NCBI GenBank assembly: GCA_016932915.1
Contig: JAFGBY010000114.1
Location: 1-45,085, forward strand
Length of the DNA: 45,085 nucleotides
Reading direction: 5' to 3'
DNA from: Acidobacteriota bacterium
GTDB taxonomy: Bacteria; Acidobacteriota; DATKUA01; JAFGBY01
The position numbers and the translations under genes were made by a program. The notes under the pieces were generated by a model. It saw only the letters and a program-made list of their open reading frames with translations, did not search any database and was not told the origin of the DNA. This document shows positions 37,880-45,085 of the stretch, piece by piece. The first letter of the stretch is position 1. Every line of letters starts with the position of its first letter.

Positions 37880-39532
37880 TTATTGCTCGTATGCTCCCTT
37901 GTCGTATTCTGTGCCCTGAGGGCGGGGAGTGCATTCAAGGTCATCCGTAGGTGCTCCTTGAGAGGTACCTGAGTCGATCGCCGGGCTGGTGGCCTGGAGT
38001 TTGAAATTTCCATCCATTCCCCAGGCAGGGTGAATAAATAGTGGGTTTTTACAGATGTTTCCAACGCCAAGTAATTCCAGCTCATCTAAGGTATAAATCC
38101 TCCCATTTGCGTATACCTGGTCTTCACGGTAAGGGCTATAAAAGATGTTGTGATCAGCTGTCAGTGTTACCGAATCCCCGAAGAAGGAGTGCCCGTATCC
38201 ACCCGCGATAATGGTATTGCGTAGGAGCAGCGAGATCTGCGCATCGTCGTCATATTGAACGTAAATCGGGTAGGCATAACGGGTATTATTATCGTGCAGC
38301 GTCACATTTACCACTTCGAAATCCGCCCCTTCCTCATCCGTACCGATTACTATTCCCGCCCATGGAGAATCTCCTGCAACCCCGTCACCGGTGCCGTATA
38401 TCAATGTGTTTTCGATTTTACTCCCTCCGCCCCATAGCTTAACCCCGTCGCAGGAGTTATTCGCGACAATGCAATGATGGATATAGGTATTACGCGCTTT
38501 ACTGTCCAGGCCGTCTCCCTTGTTGTGTTCGGCTTTGGTGAAGCAGATCTCTATCGGACCGTCGGATTCCTCTATGCCGAAACCGTCGGGCCTGTCATAA
38601 GGATTTTCACCGCCTACATAGAAATGCCCGCCGTTTGAGAATATACAATCCGATATAAATACATTCCTCCAGCCTCCGTGTTCACCCGCCGGGCCGCCTA
38701 CTGAGCCGAATCCGCAGTAGGAGATGTCGCAATTGGTGATCTCCATATGGTTGATATCACCGATGTTTATTCCAAATTCGTTGACACTACTTATCTTGAC
38801 GTTATCGATGATTACATAGTTCAAATCTTTCCCGATCCCCACTATCCCGTCGCGTGGGGGTTCATTATTTTCAGAGGTTATTTCCAGGTCTTGAATTCTT
38901 ATATAGCTGGAGTTGGATAGATCTATCACGAATTGCATATTACGCCAGCAGTAAAGGGTGGTCATTGGTTCTCCTTTTATAGTAATCCACTTTTCGGGCG
39001 TTCCGGATTTTGGCCGTATCGGCTCCAGGGTATCATCGGAGATAAAATAATCCCCCATTAAAATGTAAAGAGTATCGCCGGGTTCCAGCAACAGGGCCGC
39101 AAAGCCAGGATTTTCAAGCGGATGGGTGATAGTCCCGGGCCAGCTGTCATCACCCCATGGTGCAACGTAGAGAGTATACCCGGTGTTTTCAGGCTTGAGG
39201 GTGAAGTTCTGTTGGAAAGTCTGATTTTCTGCTATGGTAACCGTTGCGGTCAGTGTGCTGTATCCATCTTTCGCACAGGTTACGGTGTATTCTCCTGGTT
39301 TGATTCCGTTGATTGTATAGCTCCCATCGCTGGCTGAATTGGTGCTTATATTAACTGTGCTGACGGATACCTGTACATTTGAGAAGGGTATGAGCATATC
39401 AGGATTATTAAAATTACTGTAAGTTAAATAAATATAACCGGTCAATTTACCGTATTTTGGTTTATCTTCATCACAACTGAAAAATAAAAGGAGTAAAATT
39501 ACGGATATTGACGTTATAAACAGTTTTCTCAT
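37880..39532 (-). CDS. Lipoprotein with N-terminal carboxypeptidase-regulatory-like domain and right-handed parallel beta-helix
   Basis: Lipobox LLFFSC; GSYTINGIKPGEYTVTCAKDGY; repeated beta-helix turns (YVIIDNVKISSVNEFGINIGDINHMEITNCDIS); C-terminal SPAIDSGTSQGAPTDDLECTPRPQGTEYDKGAYE typical of choice-of-anchor-Q ends. Confidence 0.85.
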   Translation of the reverse strand: MRKLFITSISVILLLLFFSCDEDKPKYGKLTGYIYLTYSNFNNPDMLIPFSNVQVSVSTVNISTNSASDGSYTINGIKPGEYTVTCAKDGYSTLTATVTIAENQTFQQNFTLKPENTGYTLYVAPWGDDSWPGTITHPLENPGFAALLLEPGDTLYILMGDYFISDDTLEPIRPKSGTPEKWITIKGEPMTTLYCWRNMQFVIDLSNSSYIRIQDLEITSENNEPPRDGIVGIGKDLNYVIIDNVKISSVNEFGINIGDINHMEITNCDISYCGFGSVGGPAGEHGGWRNVFISDCIFSNGGHFYVGGENPYDRPDGFGIEESDGPIEICFTKAEHNKGDGLDSKARNTYIHHCIVANNSCDGVKLWGGGSKIENTLIYGTGDGVAGDSPWAGIVIGTDEEGADFEVVNVTLHDNNTRYAYPIYVQYDDDAQISLLLRNTIIAGGYGHSFFGDSVTLTADHNIFYSPYREDQVYANGRIYTLDELELLGVGNICKNPLFIHPAWGMDGNFKLQATSPAIDSGTSQGAPTDDLECTPRPQGTEYDKGAYEQ

Positions 39533-39592
39533 AGCTCACTCCTGTTGATATATATTAAATATAATTATTTTATGTATAGTGGGCAAATAAAT

Positions 39593-39616
39593 AGCCCGGT
39601 CATAATGAGCCGGGCT
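39593..39616 (-). terminator. Rho-independent terminator of ackA
   Basis: AGCCCGG-loop-CCGGGCT just downstream (minus strand) of ackA, followed by a weak AT-rich tail. Confidence 0.65.
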
Positions 39617-39640
39617 GAAAACTCTTTATTTTGATTATTT

Positions 39641-40858
39641 TCAGGCTGAAATGAGGCGTACAGTATCCCTTGCGATCAGTAATTCCTCGTTCGTCGGGAT
39701 CAGCATTATTTTAACCTTTGATTCCGGTTTTGAAATGATGCCCTCGCCCCTGTTCAGTTCCTTATTTTTTTCGATATCGATAAGGGCTCCCATAAAATCT
39801 AGCCCTTCGGTGGACCATTCCCTGACCTCGTTAGAATTTTCACCGATGCCGCCTGTGAAGATTATTACATCAACACCGTTCATCGCAGCTGAGTATGCGC
39901 CGATATACTTTTTGATGCGGTAGCAGAAGATACGCATTGCAAGTTCCGCCTGTTCGTTGCCTTCGTAGTAGGCATTTTCGAGATCGAGCATATCATTTGA
40001 AAGTTCGGATATACCGAGCAGTCCGCATTTTTTATTAAGGAATGTGTCCATTTCTTCCGCGCTTATACCTTCGCTTTTTATTATTGAAAGCGGAATCGAG
40101 GGATCAATATCTCCACATCGGGTTCCCATCACGAGGCCTTCCAGCGGAGTGTACCCCATTGAGGTATCGACTGATTGGCCTTTGTCTATCGCGGCGACTG
40201 AGCTTCCATTACCGAGATGATTGGTAATGATTTTAAGATCGGATAAATCTTTCCCGAGCAGCTGAGCGGCGCGGTAGGATACATACCTGTGTGAAGTGCC
40301 ATGGAATCCGTAACGGCGGATTTTATATTTCCGGTAGTATTCATACGGCAAGCCATAAAGATAAGCGACCGGTTTCATGGTCTGATGGAAAGCTGTATCG
40401 AAAACGGCGACATGAGGTACATCGGGGAATACCTTCTTTGCTTCCAGGTACCCGGTGATGTTGTGAGGATTATGCAGTGGCGCAAGCTTCGAGCATTCCT
40501 CGACGGTCTTTAAAACCGCATCGTTCCACACTGTAGAATCGGAAAAATCCTCGCCCCCGTGTACTGTCCTATGCCCGACAGCCTCGATTTCCTTAAGATC
40601 GCCTATCACGCCCAACTCGCCAGTGAGTAGCTCGGTGGTCTCTTTTATTGCGGCCGCATGATTCAAGATCGGTAAGACGGTTTTATATTTTTCCCGCTCA
40701 GGTACTTCATATACTATCTTTGCGTCTTCTTTACCAACCCGTTCAATCCTGCCCTTGGCAAGACAAATATCGGAGTTTGTTTTTATCGCTTCCAGGTCTG
40801 TTTCTATAAGCTGAAATTTTACGGAAGAACTGCCACAGTTTAATACAAGAACTTTCAT
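39641..40858 (-). CDS. ackA: Acetate kinase
   Basis: MKVLVLNCGSSSVKFQLIE, VGHRTVHGGEDFSDS, FDTAFHQTMKPVAYLYGLPYEYY, RYGFHGTSHRYVS, NHLGNGSSVAAI, IIFTGGIGENS. Confidence 0.97.
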   Translation of the reverse strand: MKVLVLNCGSSSVKFQLIETDLEAIKTNSDICLAKGRIERVGKEDAKIVYEVPEREKYKTVLPILNHAAAIKETTELLTGELGVIGDLKEIEAVGHRTVHGGEDFSDSTVWNDAVLKTVEECSKLAPLHNPHNITGYLEAKKVFPDVPHVAVFDTAFHQTMKPVAYLYGLPYEYYRKYKIRRYGFHGTSHRYVSYRAAQLLGKDLSDLKIITNHLGNGSSVAAIDKGQSVDTSMGYTPLEGLVMGTRCGDIDPSIPLSIIKSEGISAEEMDTFLNKKCGLLGISELSNDMLDLENAYYEGNEQAELAMRIFCYRIKKYIGAYSAAMNGVDVIIFTGGIGENSNEVREWSTEGLDFMGALIDIEKNKELNRGEGIISKPESKVKIMLIPTNEELLIARDTVRLISA

Positions 40859-40913
40859 TTATACTTCTTTCTCAGTAATATTTTTAACGTTTAAAATTAT
40901 CAATTAAAGTTAC

Positions 40914-40964
40914 AGCCCGGGACGCCTTGAGGTTTTTGAATTACCAGCGTGCCGGCCCCGGGCT
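40914..40964 (-). terminator. GC-rich long hairpin between the 41029-42093 gene and ackA (terminator or leader element)
   Basis: AGCCCGGGACGC ... GCGTGCCGGCCCCGGGCT pair with an internal bulge (GCCGGC). Confidence 0.45.
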
Positions 40965-41028
40965 AATTATAACAGAGAGAAGCTAATTTAAAACAGTTAA
41001 CAAAAGTTCCGCATTAAAAAATTATATT

Positions 41029-42093
41029 TTAATTTCCATCCCATCCCGAGATTCGTGCCATAAGCCACCAGAGAGCTCTTGCTTTTCGTTCGCAAAGAAG
41101 CGCTGTTGTGTGGCCGCAGTAACCGTCATCAGCATAATGAGGGTCTCTTGTCGGGATTCCGTTAAGTACATATTTAACGCCGTTGTAATACTGTTCGATA
41201 TCGGCAAAATCGAAGAGCCATTTATTGTTGGCGCTGCAGTAATTACGGATCTGGTTGTTGCGGTCTAAGCGGTTCTGTTCGTTTTCATCGGATGGGCCGG
41301 TGAAATATACAAAAGTCACGTTCGGGTATTCGGCTTCGAGCTGTGCCATAGTTGTAAGATAGGTGTTTACCTGCGCAGCGGTGTAATAATCGAGCTGCTG
41401 GCACCATGCCCACATCGAGATGTTGACATTGTAATTGTTCAATATACCTCTTACCCAGTTAAGGCCGTCTGTAGATTCCCAGTACAGGTCGGGAGTGATG
41501 TAGTCGGTATCACCCTGGCCGCTAATATCGGGGTTGCCGTTTAAAATGCTCATCATTGTTGTTGTATTAGGAAGCTCACACCAGCCGATTTCCGCATCGA
41601 AAGAGGTGTTATCCGTCAGTATCTCTGCACCGCAAAGCAGCTGCTCACCGTGGGAGGTATGCGCGTAATGAATCCTCAGGTTCTGTTTAACCGCTGTGAT
41701 CCACTGAGCCGGAATGTTTTCAATCGTGAGGCATGTATGGTCGATTGTCCTGTTGCCTGTGTTGGCATTTGCCTGGCATGTCACGGTGACTGTTGCTGTC
41801 GAGGATCCGTTTCCATTTGTGGCGGTGAGTGTGTAGGTAACGGTACCCGCGGCTGCGAGACTTAAAGTGGTATTGCCGGATGCGCCGACCGAACCGATGT
41901 TGTTATCGATAGTTACGCTATCCGCATTTGAGACATCCCAGGATAGAGTAAAGCTCTGGCCGGGTGTAACAGATGAAGCGGAGGTAGTGAATGAGTTGAT
42001 TGTCGGTGCGCTGTTGTTCTTTTTTTCGTCGCAAGCAGTACCTATCATCAATAATATGATAGGGATAGACAGTAATATCATGTATTTCTTCAT
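41029..42093 (-). CDS. Lipoprotein with Ig/PKD-like domain and uncharacterised C-terminal catalytic-looking domain (AHTSHG family)
   Basis: Lipobox IGTAC; SFTLSWDVSNADSVTIDNNIGSVGASGNTTLSLAAAGTVTYTLTATNGNGSSTATVTV; C-terminal motifs IHYAHTSHGEQ, WAWCQQ, YFTGPSDENEQNR, ADDGYCGH. Confidence 0.8.
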   Translation of the reverse strand: MKKYMILLSIPIILLMIGTACDEKKNNSAPTINSFTTSASSVTPGQSFTLSWDVSNADSVTIDNNIGSVGASGNTTLSLAAAGTVTYTLTATNGNGSSTATVTVTCQANANTGNRTIDHTCLTIENIPAQWITAVKQNLRIHYAHTSHGEQLLCGAEILTDNTSFDAEIGWCELPNTTTMMSILNGNPDISGQGDTDYITPDLYWESTDGLNWVRGILNNYNVNISMWAWCQQLDYYTAAQVNTYLTTMAQLEAEYPNVTFVYFTGPSDENEQNRLDRNNQIRNYCSANNKWLFDFADIEQYYNGVKYVLNGIPTRDPHYADDGYCGHTTALLCERKARALWWLMARISGWDGN

Positions 42094-42236
42094 TGTTTAT
42101 TCCTCATAAAAAGATAAAATTCTGAGATAACCTCATTAGTCTTTACATATCATACATTTACGTCAATGTCAAGAGAATAGTAAGCGCGTTGCGAGTGGTA
42201 CGGCTTTTTATAAGGATTTGAAGAATGGATATGCAA

Positions 42237-42269
42237 AAAAGGCATAAAACTCTGAGTTTTATGCCTTTT
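42237..42269 (-). terminator. Perfect hairpin, probable terminator of the C69 dipeptidase gene
   Basis: AAAAGGCATAAAACTC-T-GAGTTTTATGCCTTTT: 16-bp arms with A/T tracts on both sides. Confidence 0.8.
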
Positions 42270-42299
42270 ATCGTTTCAGAAATTTCTGTTATATGCTAT

Positions 42300-43919
42300 T
42301 TACGGATTCTTTGTTTCCTCTTTTTCTTCCGGGAGTCTCAGTTGATCACCTTTGATATCTATCACCTGCTTTTTCCATTCATCCGGGTAACCCGATTCTT
42401 CATACCTGCCTTTTTCGTTCTGGATGTAGCCGTCGTTATATTTCACTATCAATGATTCGCCGAGCTCTCTCCATCGTTTTACCGTTTTTGTCGCGGAAGT
42501 GAGTGAGTAATCGCTCAGGAATTTTATTCTTTCGTCCCTGGTTGCCATATTCAGAGCTTTTGCTTCAATATCCTTTTGAGTGGAGATAAACCCATCTTCC
42601 AGCTCCGCCTGGACTTTTTGAATATCCTTGATCATAAATGAATATTTTATCCTGGCGAAATTCGCTACGAAGTTAAACACCCACCATGCTGAATCCCACG
42701 AGAACTTCCGCATATTGCCGTCTTTGTAGGTCGGCGGGACTTCGGTCATCACAGGGTAGAGCGGAACGTAGCATGTCGTATATGTATCATCCCATCCGAA
42801 CCAGAGCAGCCCGCCAATCTCATCCGCCAGCTCACTTCTCGATTGGGAGACGAAACTGAACGATGTATTGTAGATAGAGATCGGCCTCTCCCATTTGTAT
42901 TTTGCGCCTTCATATTCCCAGTCGAGCGGCCTCGGCCTGTTCGGGTCCCCCCAGGGGCCGGCGTCCACGCCTTTAGTCAGGTCGTATGGCGTGCCTTCGT
43001 AATGATCCCTCATCAGGGTGAATACATCTTTAACGGATAACTTTTTATCCGGTTTTATGTATAAAGGATAATCGGATGTTCCTTCCACTCCCCGGCAATA
43101 ATCTGATGAGAAATTCTGTGAAGGCGCTGCCCGGTGGAAGAGGGACCACACCCTGCCGGAGCAGGAACGTTTCTTCGAGACCGATGCGGGATCGTAAACA
43201 TCGCGGAAGTTAAACGGCTTGCCCGATTTCGGATCCCAGTAACCTTTTTCAATTGCTAGAGATTTTATATTCTTTGAGTAGATACAGTTTTCCGGGTCAT
43301 CCAGCGGGAACTCGCCGATGCGCGCCATATTCGCATGGGCGGAGATGTATCCATCCGGAATGCGCACCGCTACCCATACTGCTCCCTTACTCTCATTCCC
43401 GCTGCCGATCATCTCGAGTATCCAGGCTTCCGTTTTATCCCCGATGGAGAAAGATTCCCCCTCGCTGCCATATCCGTACTGCTCGGCAAGGGTGGTCATC
43501 ACAGTGATAGCTTCACGTGCGGTTTTCGCTCGCTCCAGCGCAAGGCGCATAAGATACCAGTACTTGATGGGCGACTTGTTGTTCTGCAGTTCCTCTCTGC
43601 CGACGAAGGTGGTCTCGCCGATTGCTACCTGGTGCTCGTTCATCGAGAACCCGAGCACGCCGTATGTATGGGCTACCTGTGGAATCGTACCGAGTACGTT
43701 ACCACGGAAATCCTTGAACTCCACGAATTCCCCGGGCTTATGATCCGCCGCGGGAGTCTTCGTCATGTTATAGAGCCACGGCCCGTCGCTTGTGTAAACG
43801 ATTATCACCGATCCGTCCGCGCTCGCGCCTTTAGTAACCAGCAAACTGGTACAACCGAAGACAGCCGAAGCAATGAATATTCCTAGAATAATATATGAAA
43901 GTCTTTTTATACTGAACAT
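42300..43919 (-). CDS. Exported C69-family dipeptidase
   Basis: CTSLLVTKGASADGSVIIVYTSDG after a signal peptide, MNEHQVAIGETTFVGREEL, DKTEAWILEMIGSG, AHANMARIGEFPLDDPENCIYS. Confidence 0.9.
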   Translation of the reverse strand: MFSIKRLSYIILGIFIASAVFGCTSLLVTKGASADGSVIIVYTSDGPWLYNMTKTPAADHKPGEFVEFKDFRGNVLGTIPQVAHTYGVLGFSMNEHQVAIGETTFVGREELQNNKSPIKYWYLMRLALERAKTAREAITVMTTLAEQYGYGSEGESFSIGDKTEAWILEMIGSGNESKGAVWVAVRIPDGYISAHANMARIGEFPLDDPENCIYSKNIKSLAIEKGYWDPKSGKPFNFRDVYDPASVSKKRSCSGRVWSLFHRAAPSQNFSSDYCRGVEGTSDYPLYIKPDKKLSVKDVFTLMRDHYEGTPYDLTKGVDAGPWGDPNRPRPLDWEYEGAKYKWERPISIYNTSFSFVSQSRSELADEIGGLLWFGWDDTYTTCYVPLYPVMTEVPPTYKDGNMRKFSWDSAWWVFNFVANFARIKYSFMIKDIQKVQAELEDGFISTQKDIEAKALNMATRDERIKFLSDYSLTSATKTVKRWRELGESLIVKYNDGYIQNEKGRYEESGYPDEWKKQVIDIKGDQLRLPEEKEETKNP

Positions 43920-44072
43920 ATTAGTCTCCCTCTTCTTTATCTGGATTTCATCTTACATTTATACATTATTATCAAGTAAGAATTAAATAAAAGCAGTATT
44001 TCTCGTATTTTGTTTCAATAGCAAATATATTACTAGTAGTAAGCGTTTAGATTTATTACTAAGGTTTTTCAA

Positions 44073-45085
44073 ATGAGCGATAATAACTCTAAAGGGCAAC
44101 AAAGTTGTATTTTTTGTGGTAAATTAGCAAAAAATTCCACAAACGAAGATGTTATTCCAAAATGGCTTCAGAATGTAACAGCTTTTGATAGTTCGAAAAC
44201 TTCTCCATGTATCCTCGATATTATTAGAGAGAATCGATGGGAAGAATCTATACCTGAACAACCAAATAAAATAGTAATGGAAGTTAAATTAGTTTCACCG
44301 AACCTTATTCAGTGTTTATTACCAAACAATAAAGTTCTATATCCTGCTTGCTATTTATGTAATCAAAGATATTCAAAGGATTTTGAAAATAATTCCTCAA
44401 GTGCTGTGAAAAAACTTCTTAAAAATAGACAAATTACAAAAAAAGAAGTTAGTACATTATTAGATTGGTTTGATAAAATGAGATTGATATTGCGATACGT
44501 TATCTGGCAGAATGAAGCAAATACAATACTCCCTAGAATAGTTGTGGATAATCTAATTAGGTTTACAGATAGAGTATTAGCTATTTATAAAACTGATGAT
44601 ACAAATCAGAAATTTCAAGTTTTCTGGATAAAAGAGCCTGCTTTTGTTCAGTGGCCAGTCTGTTTATGTATGAAAATCAACAATTTATATTTTTTCAATA
44701 TTTCGGCTCCTTTTTTGGTATCAAAATGTTTGGGTTTTCCTTATCCAGTTATGAGTGAATCGAAATGGAATCTTCGTAGTGAAATAGTATTATCAAATGG
44801 GTTACAGCAGATTATTCAACATTATAAAAATGCATTAGGAACACAAACAATTTCAAATGATGTACTTGAAAAAAAAATATTAGATTCTCATCTTTTAGTA
44901 TTTCAACCTGTTTATTCTGACCATAAAAGGATGTGTTCGCAGCCAGAGGCGTATTTAGAAAATGAATGGATTAAGAAGAATTCAGAGGATTTTGATTACG
45001 GTTTAGGAAAAATATATTATCACGTAAATGATATAGTCAAAGAAATTCCTAAAAATAATATTAAAATGAAAAATATACCGGAATA
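44073..45085 (+). CDS. Uncharacterised protein with HNH-like Cys4 N-terminal module (runs off window edge)
   Basis: Open from the ATG at 44073 to the window end (336 complete codons + TA; not in the supplied track). CIFCGKLAKNSTNEDVIPKWL...CYLCNQRYSKDFE...LLDWFDKMRLILRYVIW resembles HNH-type CxxC...EHxxPxW...CxxCN proteins. Confidence 0.8.
   Translation, partial: MSDNNSKGQQSCIFCGKLAKNSTNEDVIPKWLQNVTAFDSSKTSPCILDIIRENRWEESIPEQPNKIVMEVKLVSPNLIQCLLPNNKVLYPACYLCNQRYSKDFENNSSSAVKKLLKNRQITKKEVSTLLDWFDKMRLILRYVIWQNEANTILPRIVVDNLIRFTDRVLAIYKTDDTNQKFQVFWIKEPAFVQWPVCLCMKINNLYFFNISAPFLVSKCLGFPYPVMSESKWNLRSEIVLSNGLQQIIQHYKNALGTQTISNDVLEKKILDSHLLVFQPVYSDHKRMCSQPEAYLENEWIKKNSEDFDYGLGKIYYHVNDIVKEIPKNNIKMKNIPE

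Noticed and set aside
43335-43886. 183-aa (and 141-aa) plus-strand ORFs inside the C69 dipeptidase region
   Set aside because: Antisense shadow ORFs in a GC-rich coding region; the minus-strand reading gives clear C69 motifs.
1-45085. CRISPR arrays, tRNA/rRNA genes, transposases, retroelements
   Set aside because: Looked for regularly spaced repeats, cloverleaf-like segments and transposase/reverse transcriptase motifs; none seen by eye. This is not equivalent to a tool scan.

Overview
This 45 kb window looks like bacterial chromosome with about 30 confident protein genes, and I saw no rRNA, tRNA, CRISPR array or transposase. From left to right it contains: a PAS/histidine kinase/receiver hybrid cut by the left edge; a minus-strand group (exported tricorn-like protease, Cache-domain protein, membrane-embedded LuxR-type regulator); a divergent ABC ATPase with an ABC-permease/M1-aminopeptidase fusion; a Tat-type DUF362 protein with a coupled exported protein; a MerR/TolC/adaptor/RND efflux operon; a leucyl aminopeptidase; a threonine-type sulfatase-superfamily protein; a beta-propeller/transglutaminase fusion; a YycJ-like MBL hydrolase; and a compact purine operon (purB-mscS-purS-purQ-purL-purF-purM-purN) running into a nucleotide-sugar dehydrogenase. 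The right part holds minus-strand genes for a beta-helix lipoprotein, acetate kinase, an uncharacterised lipoprotein and a C69 dipeptidase, then an AT-rich ORF that runs off the right edge and is missing from the supplied ORF track. The most interesting non-coding signals are a 15/16 match to the ParB-binding parS consensus at 2524-2539, a four-half-site nested operator upstream of the merR gene (14621-14649), and a perfect 17-bp inverted repeat between the divergent luxR-like and ABC genes. I did not find an unambiguous new system. The strongest candidates are the tricorn/M1-ABC proteolysis locus and the edge ORF with a degenerate HNH-like motif. All calls come from reading sequence and motifs; no database search was run.
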